Notes under the pieces: generated by a model
What the model was told of the DNA's origin: nothing
Seen by the model: the letters and a program-made list of their open reading frames with translations, nothing else
Database searches by the model: none
Assembly: GCA_035546295.1 (NCBI GenBank)
Contig: DATKBT010000061.1
Location: 48,913-112,912, forward strand
DNA from: DATKBT01 sp035546295
GTDB taxonomy: Bacteria > Acidobacteriota > Thermoanaerobaculia > Multivoradales > Multivoraceae
Length of the DNA: 64,000 nucleotides
Direction of reading: 5' to 3'
Shown here: positions 35,395 through 43,262 of the stretch, in pieces
Layout: each line of letters starts with the position of its first letter
How positions within the stretch are numbered: the stretch's first letter is position 1
Position numbers and translations under genes: made by a program

Positions 35395-35496
35395 ATGGAC
35401 GACGTCGCTCCTGCGACCGCGCAGGCCCCGATCGAACGAGGCGGCATCGCCCTGCCTCGGGCGGCGCATCCGCCCATGATTTTCGCCGCGCCATGA
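35395..35496 (+). CDS. Possible 33-residue small ORF coupled to the dehydrogenase gene
   Basis: In the 127-nt gap between lhpA and the dehydrogenase gene an ATG (35395), preceded by GGAGGA at 11 nt, opens a frame that begins MDDVAPATAQAPIERGGIA. It ends in a TGA that overlaps the next ATG as ATGA (35493-35496), the same coupling style as the rest of the operon. The sequence is Ala/Pro-rich and not recognised. It may be a leader that couples translation, or chance. Confidence 0.3.
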   Translation: MDDVAPATAQAPIERGGIALPRAAHPPMIFAAP

Positions 35497-36671
35497 TCGA
35501 GACGGCGCTGGTGGTGGGCGCCGGCATCGTCGGGGCGGCCTGTGCCGAGGCCCTGGCCGCAGCCGGCGTCGCGGTGCGCGTTCTCGAGCGCGACCGTCCG
35601 GGCGGCGGCGCAACCGGCGCAGCAATGGGCCACGTGCTGGTGCTCGACGACTCCGAAGCCCAGCTCGCGTTGTCGAAGCTCTCGCGCGACCTCTGGGACG
35701 CGCGGCGCGGAGAGCTCCCGGCCGCCGTCGAGCGCGACGAGTGCGGGACGATCTGGGTGGCCGCCGACGAGGAAGAGATGGCGGCGGTGCGCGCCAAGCA
35801 CGACTGGCTCGCCGAGCGCTCGGTCGACAGCGAGATCCTCGGCGCCGAGGCGCTCTACCGTCACGAGCCGAACCTCCGGCCGGGACTCGCCGGCGGGCTG
35901 CGGGTCGCCGCCGACAGCGTCGTCTACCCGCCGTGCGCGGCGCGCTGGCTGCTCGAGCGGGCCTCCTCACACGGCGCCACGGTCGAGGAGACGACTCCGG
36001 TCCGGCGCGTGCTCGACGGCGCCGTCGAGCTCGACGGCGGCGCGCGGGTCGGGGCCGACGTCGTGATCGTCGCCGCCGGGCTCGACACGCCGGACCTGGT
36101 CGGCCTGCCTGGCCTGGTCGTGCGTCCCAAGAAGGGTCACCTGGCGATCACGGCACGCGTTGCCGGCTTCGTTCGGCACCAGCTCATCGAGCTCGGTTAC
36201 CTGAAGAGCGCGCACGGGCACGAGCGCGTCACCGTCGCCTTCAACGCCCAGCCGCGCGCCACCGGCCAGGTCCTGCTCGGTTCCTCGCGCCAGATCGACG
36301 ACGACGACCCGCGCGTCGAGCCCGAGATCCTGGCGCGCATGGTGCGCCGCGGGATCGAGTACCTGCCGGGCCTGGCCGCGATCCCGGTGGTCCGCGTCTG
36401 GGTCGGCTTCCGCCCGGCGACCGACGACAACCTGCCCGTGATCGGCGCCGTCCCCGGCCGGCCGCGGCTGTGGATCGCGACCGGCCACGAGGGCGTCGGC
36501 ATCGCGACCTCGCTCGCCACCGCGCGGCTGATCGCCGACCAGCTCCTCGAGCGCAGCCCGCCGATCGACCCCGCCCCGTACGCGCCCGCGCGGCTCGGCC
36601 GAGACCGTGGAGACGATCTCCACGATGGAGCTGGAGACGGGCGAGACGATGGAGCCGCCGCCCATGCGTGA
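35493..36671 (+). CDS. lhpB: D-hydroxyproline dehydrogenase, DAAO-type FAD subunit
   Basis: The 392-residue FAD-dependent oxidoreductase begins METALVVGAGIVGAACAEAL-like (MIETALVVGAGIVGAACAEA), with the GxGxxG Rossmann motif. It contains GGATGAAMGHVLVLDD near the FAD site and the C-terminal GATGHEGVGIATSLATA-like segment (IATGHEGVGIATSLATA) of the DadA/glycine oxidase family. In Pseudomonas the D-hydroxyproline dehydrogenase is a heteromer whose beta subunit is of this type. The two next genes encode a 2Fe-2S protein and a second FAD subunit as expected. It oxidises cis-4-hydroxy-D-proline to pyrroline-4-hydroxy-2-carboxylate. The subunit letter is taken from the Pseudomonas naming. Confidence 0.85.
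   Translation: MIETALVVGAGIVGAACAEALAAAGVAVRVLERDRPGGGATGAAMGHVLVLDDSEAQLALSKLSRDLWDARRGELPAAVERDECGTIWVAADEEEMAAVRAKHDWLAERSVDSEILGAEALYRHEPNLRPGLAGGLRVAADSVVYPPCAARWLLERASSHGATVEETTPVRRVLDGAVELDGGARVGADVVIVAAGLDTPDLVGLPGLVVRPKKGHLAITARVAGFVRHQLIELGYLKSAHGHERVTVAFNAQPRATGQVLLGSSRQIDDDDPRVEPEILARMVRRGIEYLPGLAAIPVVRVWVGFRPATDDNLPVIGAVPGRPRLWIATGHEGVGIATSLATARLIADQLLERSPPIDPAPYAPARLGRDRGDDLHDGAGDGRDDGAAAHA
36606..36624. other. Hairpin at the 3' end of the dehydrogenase FAD gene
   Basis: CGTGGAGA-CGA-TCTCCACG, an 8-bp perfect stem with a 3-nt loop. It lies within the last codons of the FAD subunit gene and 40 nt before the start of the next gene. It could shape mRNA or control access to the downstream ribosome-binding site. 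Confidence 0.35.
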
Positions 36672-36963
36672 GCGCGCACCTCGCCCCGCCTCCCGGCTCG
36701 TGACGCTGCGCGTCGACGGCCAGGATCTCACCGTACCGGCCGACACCACGGTCGCGGCCGCGCTGGTGAATCGATCGCATCCCGGCCGCAATCCTGGTTT
36801 CCAGCGCCTCGGTTTTCGACGTTCGGTGCGCGGCGAGCTGCGCGGGCCGCTGTGCGGCATGGGGATCTGCTTCGAGTGCCGCGCGACGATCGACGGCCGC
36901 CCGCACGTGCGCACCTGCATGACGACGTGCTGCGACGGCATGGTGGTGCTCACCGATGCGTGA
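36664..36963 (+). CDS. lhpE: D-hydroxyproline dehydrogenase, 2Fe-2S ferredoxin-like subunit
   Basis: The product is about 99 residues from ATG 36664, which overlaps the previous stop in ATGCGTGA; GTG 36607 is an alternative start. It has the HcnA-like [2Fe-2S] pattern C-x4-C-x2-C...C: GPLCGMGICFECRATIDG and RTCMTTCCDGM. A basic NPGFQRLGFRRSVRGE precedes it. Proteins of this type pass electrons between the FAD subunits of cyanide-forming and hydroxyproline dehydrogenase complexes. It overlaps its downstream neighbour by 8 nt with the same ATGCGTGA string. The gamma subunit name follows the Pseudomonas system. Confidence 0.8.
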   Translation: MRERAPRPASRLVTLRVDGQDLTVPADTTVAAALVNRSHPGRNPGFQRLGFRRSVRGELRGPLCGMGICFECRATIDGRPHVRTCMTTCCDGMVVLTDA

Positions 36964-38356
36964 GGAGCGGACCGAGGTGCTAGTGATCGGCGCCGGACCT
37001 GCCGGGCTCGCGGCCGCGGCGGCCGCGAGCGAGCAGGGCGCCGACGTCCTGCTGGTCGACGAGAATCCGTTCGCGGGGGGTCAGATCTGGCGACCCGCGC
37101 GCGGCGCCGGCCCCCGTGCGCAGACTGCGTCCCTGCTCGAGCGAGCGGCGCGATCGCGCCGACTCCCGGGCGCGGTGGTGTTCGACGCCGACGCGCCGGC
37201 TCCCTCGGTGACGACCGGCGCGAGCGCGGGAGCACCCCCTCCCCGGCGGCTGCGCGCGCTGGCCTCCGGCAACGACGCCTCCGGCGACGACGTCATCGAG
37301 CTGGTGGCGGGTCGAGTGGTGCTCGCGCTCGGCGCCACCGAGCGCTTCCTGCCGTTCCCCGGCTGGACGCTGCCCGGTGTGCTCGGCGTCGGCGGGCTGC
37401 AGGCGATGGTCAAGGGCGGAATGGAGGTGCGCGAGCGGCGCGTGGCGATCGCGGGCAGCGGGCCGCTGTTGCTCGCGGTCGCCGCCTCGCTGCTCGACGC
37501 CGGCGCGCACGTGGTCGGCGTCTTCGAGCAGGCGCCGCGGGGCCCCGTGCTGCGCTTCGGCGCCGGTCTGGTGCGTCATCCCCGCAAGCTCGGCCAGGCG
37601 CTCGGCCTGCTCGCGCGCCTGCGCCGGGTGCGACGTGTGCACTCGAGCTGGCCGGTGCGCGCCGAGGGGGACGGCGCCCTCGAGCGTGTGATCGTCCGCA
37701 GAGCCGCGAAGCGAGCCGTGCGCGAGGAGACGATCGAGATCGACCTGCTCGCCTGTGCCTTCGGCCTCGCCCCCGCCACCGGGCTCGCCTCGATGCTCGG
37801 CTGCGAAGTGCGCGGCGGCCGCGTGGTGGTCGACGAGCTGCAGCGAACGACGGTCCCGAACGTGCTGTGCGCGGGCGAGTCGACCGGAATCGGCGGCGTC
37901 GACCTCGCGCTCGCGGAGGGCGAGGTCGCGGGCTGCGCCGCCGCGGGGCGCCTCGACACCGCGCGCGCCGCCTCGCGTCGGGTGCGCTCGGAGCGCCGGT
38001 TCGCCGAGACGCTCGAGCGCGCCTTCGCGTTGCGAGAAGAGCTGCGCGAGCTGCCCCGCGACGACACCGTCGTCTGCCGCTGCGAGGACACGTCCTGGGG
38101 CGCCATCCGCACGCGTCGCGACGCGCGTCAGGCGAAGCTCGAGACCCGCTGCGGCATGGGCCCGTGTCAGGGTCGGGTGTGCGGGCCCGCCCTCGAGGTC
38201 CTGTGCGGCTGGGAGCGCGAGCGTCCCCGCCCTCCCCTGATCCCGGTTCCCTTCCACGCCCTGGGCGTCTCTCCGAGTCTTCCGGAACCCGTTGTCGCGA
38301 GGACAGATCCCACGAGCCCGAGGACACTACCCACGTTGCCAGGAGACCATCGATGA
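36956..38356 (+). CDS. lhpF: D-hydroxyproline dehydrogenase, HcnB-like FAD subunit with BFD-type Fe-S domain
   Basis: The 466-residue protein has an N-terminal GxGxxG Rossmann FAD motif (VLVIGAGPAGLAAAAAAS) and a second dinucleotide motif (VAIAGSGPLLLAVAASLLDA). A C-terminal BFD-like [2Fe-2S] domain has the Cys pattern VVCRCEDTSW ... RCGMGPCQGRVCG. The architecture equals the alpha subunit of the heteromeric D-hydroxyproline dehydrogenase and HcnB. It starts 8 nt before the end of the 2Fe-2S subunit gene, and its stop overlaps the deaminase ATG. The last 40 residues (PRPPLIPVPFHALGVSPS...) are low in structure. Confidence 0.85.
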   Translation: MREERTEVLVIGAGPAGLAAAAAASEQGADVLLVDENPFAGGQIWRPARGAGPRAQTASLLERAARSRRLPGAVVFDADAPAPSVTTGASAGAPPPRRLRALASGNDASGDDVIELVAGRVVLALGATERFLPFPGWTLPGVLGVGGLQAMVKGGMEVRERRVAIAGSGPLLLAVAASLLDAGAHVVGVFEQAPRGPVLRFGAGLVRHPRKLGQALGLLARLRRVRRVHSSWPVRAEGDGALERVIVRRAAKRAVREETIEIDLLACAFGLAPATGLASMLGCEVRGGRVVVDELQRTTVPNVLCAGESTGIGGVDLALAEGEVAGCAAAGRLDTARAASRRVRSERRFAETLERAFALREELRELPRDDTVVCRCEDTSWGAIRTRRDARQAKLETRCGMGPCQGRVCGPALEVLCGWERERPRPPLIPVPFHALGVSPSLPEPVVARTDPTSPRTLPTLPGDHR

Positions 38357-39240
38357 AGTGGCAAGGCGTCATGCCCGCGATCACCACCCCCTTCACCGAC
38401 GACGGCTCGGTCGACCACGATTTCGTCGCTCGTCACGTCCAGTGGCTCGTCGAGCACGGCTGCACGGGCATCGTCCCGTGCGGCTCGCTCGGCGAGGGCG
38501 CGACCCTCGATCCGCAGGAGAAGGTCGAGCTGATCGCCAGCTGCGTCCGAGCGCTCGACGGCAAGGCGCCCGTCGTCCCCGGCCTGGCCGCGACCAGCAC
38601 GCGGACCGCGGTCTGGCTGTGCGAGCAGGCCCATGCCGCCGGCGCGCAGGGGCTGATGATCCTGCCTCCCTACGTGCACAAGGGCCCCGACTTCGAGATC
38701 GCGGCCCATTTCGAGGCGATGCTCGAGGCCACCGATCTTCCGTGCATGCTCTACAACAACCCACCCGCCTACGGCTTCGACGCGCGCCCCGAATTCATCG
38801 CCGAGCTCGCCGAGCGCCACCCCAACCTCGCCGCGGTCAAGGAGTCGAGCGGCGACGTTCGCCGCGTCACCGCGGTGCGCGCGCTGTGCGGCGATCGGCT
38901 CGCCCTCTTCGCGGGGCTCGACGACATGGTGGTCGAGGCCGTGCGGATGGGCGCCGACGGCTGGATCGCGGGCCTGGTCAACGCGCTCCCGGAAGAGTCG
39001 GTGCGGCTGTTCGAGCTGGCGCGGAACGGCAGGTTCGAGGAGGCCTTCGAGCTCTACCGCTGGTTCCTGCCCCTGTTGCGCCTCGACACGCTCCCCGAGT
39101 TCGTCCAGTGGATCAAGCTGGTGCAGGCCGAGGTCGGCATCGGCACAGAGGTCTTCCGGCCGCCGCGCCGGCCGGTCCGGGGCGCGGAACGCGAGGAGGG
39201 GCTCGACTGGATCCGCGAGCGGCTGGAGATGGAGCGATGA
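38353..39240 (+). CDS. lhpC: 1-pyrroline-4-hydroxy-2-carboxylate deaminase (DHDPS superfamily)
   Basis: The 295-residue class-I aldolase-fold enzyme has Schiff-base Lys163 in AAVKESSGD and Tyr134 in YNNPPAYG, both expected of the dihydrodipicolinate-synthase superfamily. In this context it should deaminate and dehydrate pyrroline-4-hydroxy-2-carboxylate to alpha-ketoglutarate semialdehyde, releasing ammonia. GTGIVPCGSLGEGATLDPQE-type residues (GIVPCGSLGEGATLDPQEK) replace the TTGE motif of DapA, which argues against lysine biosynthesis. ATG 38353 overlaps the preceding stop by 4 nt with AGGAGA upstream. A dihydrodipicolinate synthase is the alternative but is out of context. Confidence 0.88.
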   Translation: MKWQGVMPAITTPFTDDGSVDHDFVARHVQWLVEHGCTGIVPCGSLGEGATLDPQEKVELIASCVRALDGKAPVVPGLAATSTRTAVWLCEQAHAAGAQGLMILPPYVHKGPDFEIAAHFEAMLEATDLPCMLYNNPPAYGFDARPEFIAELAERHPNLAAVKESSGDVRRVTAVRALCGDRLALFAGLDDMVVEAVRMGADGWIAGLVNALPEESVRLFELARNGRFEEAFELYRWFLPLLRLDTLPEFVQWIKLVQAEVGIGTEVFRPPRRPVRGAEREEGLDWIRERLEMER

Positions 39241-40871
39241 GCCAGAACGCCACGGCAGGGCCTCGGGACCCCGGTCTCCATGGCCGACACCTGATCGGCG
39301 CCGAGACCTCGGCTGACGGGTCCGAGACGTTTCACGCGGTCGACCCGCGCACCGGAGAGACCCTGCCGCCTGCCTTCCACGAGGCGACGGCCGAGGAGAT
39401 CGACCGCGCGTTGCTCCTCGCCGGCGCCGCTCACCCGCGCTTCGAGCGGCTTGGACGCGAACGCCGCGCCGGACTGCTCGAGGCGATCGCCGAGGCGATC
39501 GAGGACCTCGGTCCGGGGCTGCCCGAGCGCGCCTCGGCCGAGACGGGCCTTCCCCTGGCACGCCTCGAGGGCGAGCGCGCTCGCACCTGTGGTCAGCTCC
39601 GGCTGTTCGCCGAGGTGGTGCGCGAGGGCGCCTACCTCGACGCCCGCATCGATCGCGGCGATCCGCACCGCAAGCCGATCCCCAAGCCCGACGTCCGCTC
39701 GATGGCCCGCGCGATCGGGCCCGTCGCCGTGTTCGGCGCTTCCAATTTCCCGCTCGCCTTCTCGGTCGCGGGCGGCGACACCGCCGCGGCGCTCGCCGCC
39801 GGCTGCCCGGTCGTCGTCAAGGCCCACCCGAACCACCCCGGCACCAGCGAGCTCGTCGGCCGAGCGATCACGGAGGCGATCGCGGCCGGCGAGATGCCCG
39901 AGGGGGTCTTCTCGCTCGTGCACGGTCCCAGCCCCGGGGTCGGACAGGCGCTCGTGCGCCACCCGGCGACCCGCGCGGTCGCGTTCACGGGCTCGCTCGC
40001 CGGCGGCCGCGCTCTCTTCGACGTCGCCGCGGCGCGTCCCGACCCGATCCCGGTCTACGCCGAGATGGGCAGCGTCAACCCGATCTTCGCCCTCCCCGGG
40101 AAGCTCGCCACCTCGGGCGCAGAGCTCGCCGCCGGGCTCGCCGGCTCGGTGACTCTCGGCGTCGGCCAGTTCTGCACCAATCCCGGCATCGTCTTCGTCG
40201 AGCGCGGCGAGGCCGCCGATGGCTTCGTCGCGTCGCTCGCCGAGGCGTTGCGCGGCGTCGAGGAGGGGCCGATGCTCCATCGCGGAATCCGCGAGGCTTT
40301 CGACCGGCGGTTCGACGAGGTCGCGGCGATCCCCGGAGTCGCCGTCGTCCATCGCGGCGAGCCCACTCGGGCCTGCGGCGCGCGCGGCTCGCTGCTCGCC
40401 ACCGACGCCGCGACCTTCCTCGCCAACGAGGGAGTCCGCGAGGAGGTTTTCGGACCCTCGACGTTGGTCGTGCGGTGCGACGACACGGACCAGATGCTCG
40501 AGGTCGCCCGCGCGCTCTCCGGACAGCTCACCGCCACGATCCAGGCCGCGGACGGCGACCAGGAGGCGACCGCCGAGCTGCTCGAGATCCTCGAGCAGAA
40601 GGCCGGCCGGGTCCTCTACGGCGGCTTCCCCACCGGCGTCGAGGTCTGTGCCGCGATGGTCCACGGCGGTCCCTATCCCGCGACCACGGCCAGCGGCACG
40701 ACCTCGGTCGGCACCCGCGCGATTTCCCGGTTCATGCGCCCGGTCGCCTACCAGGACACGCCCGAGCATCTGCTGCCGGAGGAGCTGCGCGACGAGGGGC
40801 CGGCGGGGTTGGTGCGAAGGGTGGATGGAGTGCTCGGGAGCGCTACTCAGGCGGACGGCCCGTTTCAGTGA
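39237..40871 (+). CDS. lhpG: Alpha-ketoglutarate semialdehyde dehydrogenase (aldehyde dehydrogenase family)
   Basis: The 544-residue NAD(P)-dependent aldehyde dehydrogenase has catalytic Cys313 in GQFCTNPG, the base Glu in YAEMGSVNP, an SNFP phrase (FGASNFPLAFSV) and the coenzyme motif FTGSLAGGRAL. The C-terminal GTTSVGTRAISRFMRPVAYQ is typical of the type III KGSADH group. It oxidises alpha-ketoglutarate semialdehyde to alpha-ketoglutarate, the last step from hydroxyproline to the TCA cycle. The start overlaps the deaminase stop by 4 nt. No gene for a hydroxyproline transporter follows, so uptake must be encoded elsewhere. Confidence 0.9.
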   Translation: MSQNATAGPRDPGLHGRHLIGAETSADGSETFHAVDPRTGETLPPAFHEATAEEIDRALLLAGAAHPRFERLGRERRAGLLEAIAEAIEDLGPGLPERASAETGLPLARLEGERARTCGQLRLFAEVVREGAYLDARIDRGDPHRKPIPKPDVRSMARAIGPVAVFGASNFPLAFSVAGGDTAAALAAGCPVVVKAHPNHPGTSELVGRAITEAIAAGEMPEGVFSLVHGPSPGVGQALVRHPATRAVAFTGSLAGGRALFDVAAARPDPIPVYAEMGSVNPIFALPGKLATSGAELAAGLAGSVTLGVGQFCTNPGIVFVERGEAADGFVASLAEALRGVEEGPMLHRGIREAFDRRFDEVAAIPGVAVVHRGEPTRACGARGSLLATDAATFLANEGVREEVFGPSTLVVRCDDTDQMLEVARALSGQLTATIQAADGDQEATAELLEILEQKAGRVLYGGFPTGVEVCAAMVHGGPYPATTASGTTSVGTRAISRFMRPVAYQDTPEHLLPEELRDEGPAGLVRRVDGVLGSATQADGPFQ

Positions 40872-40919
40872 GAACGCCTGCTCGTTCGACGGGAGCCGCC
40901 CAGCCGCCCCGGGCGATCC

Positions 40920-42413
40920 TCAGAGCGCCGGCAGCCGAGCCGGATCGGACCCGGTGCAGCGGTCGAGGTGCTCGGCTCCGCCCTCGCCGAGCCGGAGGAG
41001 GACCGGCTCGCGAAGGTCGGCCTGGTGCTCGAGCGCCTCGCGCAGTGCGCAGGCGAGCCCGGGGATCTCGGGTACCAGCTCGGCGATCCGGGCGAGTCGG
41101 TCGAAGGCGAGGTCGGGGGCGACGTCGATCTGCGCGTGGGTGATGTGGCGGAGGGTCATCACCGCGGCGGGAGGAGGCCGCTGACCCACTTCTAGAGCCG
41201 AGCGGACCTGCGCCACCCTGTTCTCGAGCACCTGGTGGACGGCGGCGTCGGCGGCGGGGAGTGGTGAGACGGCGAGGAGGACGACCTGCATCGGGTTGAG
41301 CCGCCGGGGCCGTTGGATGGCGCGATCCAGAGCCTCGGCGAGCACCTCGTCGTCGCCAGCGCGCGCCCGCGAAACGGGAGACTGCGAGCCAAGGCTGCTC
41401 AACGTCCGGGGAGTCGCGGCCGCGATGTCGTCAAGCTGCTCGGCGCCCAGACGGATCGCGGCATCGACGAGATCCCCGCTAAGAGACCCTTCCCGCGCGA
41501 GATTCCCGACGACTTCGATCGCCGGCTCGCGCCAACGCGAGTCGATCCACTCCGGTGGAAGCCGCCCAGCCAGTCGGAGCGCCGTCACGGGCCTGGAGCT
41601 CCAGAGCTCGTCGACCAGGGCAGCGACCGCGTCGGGCCTGAGGGTGACGAGCCGGTGATAGGTCTCGGAGCGCTCGCGGTGGTGGTCGAAGTTCCCTTCC
41701 TCCCACCCCGCTTGCTCGAGCACCGCCCGCAGATGCCGACGGATCTCGCCGGACGCCGCGAAATGGGCCGGCTCGGCGAGAACGCGCTCGAGGTCGGGCT
41801 TCAGGCCCGTGGGAACGTACTCGACCGAGGCCGGGTCGCTCGCCAGCGCGAGCAGGCTCTCGAGCTCCGAGCGTCGCTGCGCGGGATCGGCGATCTCGAG
41901 CACGGAGAGGTAGGTGCGGACCGTGCGCTCGAAGGGGGTCGCCGCCTCGCCAGGCTCGGCGACGCGCCCGCTCAGGCCGTGGTGCGGCTGCCATCGATCG
42001 GCGGCCAGGTCATGGAATAGGAGGAGCAGGTAGCGGGAGCCCGACGAGTATCCGGGCGAGCCGCATGACGCCCGACCGTGCGCCAGATCGTCCTCCGGCG
42101 GATCGGGCCGGACCGTTCCCGAGCCCCTGGCGAAGAACCGCTCCGGCACGAAGGCGTCGGTCCTCGGCTGGCGCAGCACCTCCTCCACGATCATCTCGAC
42201 CGCGACCCGGGCCCACTCCCGATCGGCGCCGTAGGAGTGGTTCAGGTGGTGGTCGCCCGCCCGCGCAACGACCACTGCGTCGGCGCGCACCACGCTCGAG
42301 TACAGGGTGGGCGCCGGGGTGATCGAGATGCAGCTGGCGCCCACCGGCGCCGTGGCGCCGGCAGCGGTGAGGAGCGTCGCGACTGCGAGGGAGGACGCGA
42401 GCCTCGTCGGCAT
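40920..42413 (-). CDS. Secreted protein of unknown function with HEAT-like helices
   Basis: The 497-residue product has a signal peptide (LAVATLLTAAGATAPVGA) and a Cys-rich start to the mature protein (SCISITPAP). An N-terminal domain with ARAGDHHLNHSYGADREWAR and SCGSPGYSSGSRYLLLLFHD may be a TIMP/netrin-like fold. Helical repeats follow (ELESLLALASDPASVEYVPT, RLVTLRPDAVAALVDELW). The family is not recognised. Codon use and GC are like its neighbours. It converges on the hydroxyproline operon with a 48-nt gap and no clear terminator. Confidence 0.6.
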   Translation of the reverse strand: MPTRLASSLAVATLLTAAGATAPVGASCISITPAPTLYSSVVRADAVVVARAGDHHLNHSYGADREWARVAVEMIVEEVLRQPRTDAFVPERFFARGSGTVRPDPPEDDLAHGRASCGSPGYSSGSRYLLLLFHDLAADRWQPHHGLSGRVAEPGEAATPFERTVRTYLSVLEIADPAQRRSELESLLALASDPASVEYVPTGLKPDLERVLAEPAHFAASGEIRRHLRAVLEQAGWEEGNFDHHRERSETYHRLVTLRPDAVAALVDELWSSRPVTALRLAGRLPPEWIDSRWREPAIEVVGNLAREGSLSGDLVDAAIRLGAEQLDDIAAATPRTLSSLGSQSPVSRARAGDDEVLAEALDRAIQRPRRLNPMQVVLLAVSPLPAADAAVHQVLENRVAQVRSALEVGQRPPPAAVMTLRHITHAQIDVAPDLAFDRLARIAELVPEIPGLACALREALEHQADLREPVLLRLGEGGAEHLDRCTGSDPARLPAL

Positions 42414-42554
42414 CGGAAACGCGTGAGCCGACGACGCCCGTCGTTGGTGGCGAAAACGGGGATGCGAGCACGCTGTTGGGAACGCTCGGCCGCTGGGTCG
42501 GATTCCGGTGGCAGCCCCACGGTCGCTTCACCAGGCTCCGGTGCACATGTTCGC

Positions 42555-42566
42555 TACACTGGTGTA
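42555..42566. promoter_or_regulatory. Candidate operator of the toxin-antitoxin operon
   Basis: TACAC-TG-GTGTA, a 5-bp-arm perfect palindrome 13 nt before the antitoxin ATG; a related TGTATAGTAG...ACACA overlaps it. Ribbon-helix-helix antitoxins bind such sites to control their own operon. Confidence 0.55.
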
Positions 42567-42579
42567 TAGTAGTCACACA

Positions 42580-42858
42580 ATGGCTTCGCGACGAGTGCAG
42601 GTCCTGCTCGAAGAGGAGGATCGACGCTCATTCGAGGATTCGGCGAGGCGCGAAGGGGTCTCGCTGAGCGCCTGGCTCCGCGAGGCGGGGCGCGACCGTC
42701 TCGCGCGTCAGCGAGGGCGAAAGCCGTTGCGGACGCGGAGGCAGCTCGCGGAGTTCTTCGAAGAGTGTCGGCGACGCGAGCAAGGCATCGAGCCGGACTG
42801 GGAAGAGCACGAGCGGGTCATCTCCCAGTCGATCGCCGGCGGCCGAGCCCCGTCGTGA
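42580..42858 (+). CDS. Ribbon-helix-helix antitoxin (CopG/VapB-like)
   Basis: The 92-residue protein begins MASRRVQVLLEEEDRRSFED, with the beta-strand and helix of a ribbon-helix-helix DNA-binding domain, then ARREGVSLSAWLREAGRDRL. A C-terminal toxin-binding part (AEFFEECRRREQGIEPDWEE) follows. It is expected to neutralise the adjacent PIN toxin and repress the operon through the palindrome upstream. The stop overlaps the toxin GTG in GTGA (42855-42858). ATG 42580 is chosen because it follows the operator at normal spacing. Confidence 0.85.
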   Translation: MASRRVQVLLEEEDRRSFEDSARREGVSLSAWLREAGRDRLARQRGRKPLRTRRQLAEFFEECRRREQGIEPDWEEHERVISQSIAGGRAPS

Positions 42859-43235
42859 TCTTCGTCGACACGAACGCCATCATGTACGCCGTCGGCCGCG
42901 AGCACCCGCTCCGAGCCGAGGCTCAAGCTTTCTTCGCAGCGCAAGTCGACGCCCCCGAGGGTCTCGTGTCCTCGGCCGAGGTCCTGCAGGAGCTGCTTCA
43001 CGCGTACCTGCCAGTCGATCGGCTCGAGACGCTGGAAGCCGCGTTCACGCTGATCGAGGCAACCATTCTGACGATCTGGGCGATCGAGCCGGACGACGTC
43101 TACCACGCCCGAGTCCTCGCCGGCTCCAATCCCGGCCTCGGCGCTCGAGACCTCTTGCACCTTTCCTGCTGCCAGCGGCGCGGAGTCGACCGGATCCAGA
43201 CTTTCGACCGGGCGCTGCGGGCAGCCTTCGGCTGA
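42855..43235 (+). CDS. PIN-domain toxin (VapC-like ribonuclease)
   Basis: The 126-residue PIN-domain protein starts with GTG and has the first acidic residue in IFVDTNAIMYAV (Asp5). Glu residues are in SSAEVLQELL and the later Asp in LGARDLLHLSCC. PIN toxins of VapBC pairs cleave RNA, often tRNA or rRNA, when the antitoxin is degraded. It is translationally coupled to its antitoxin. Two Cys follow the last acidic motif, which is not usual but does not affect the active site. Confidence 0.85.
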   Translation: MIFVDTNAIMYAVGREHPLRAEAQAFFAAQVDAPEGLVSSAEVLQELLHAYLPVDRLETLEAAFTLIEATILTIWAIEPDDVYHARVLAGSNPGLGARDLLHLSCCQRRGVDRIQTFDRALRAAFG

Positions 43236-43262
43236 GCCCGCGGCCTTGGTCGACCCCGCAGA

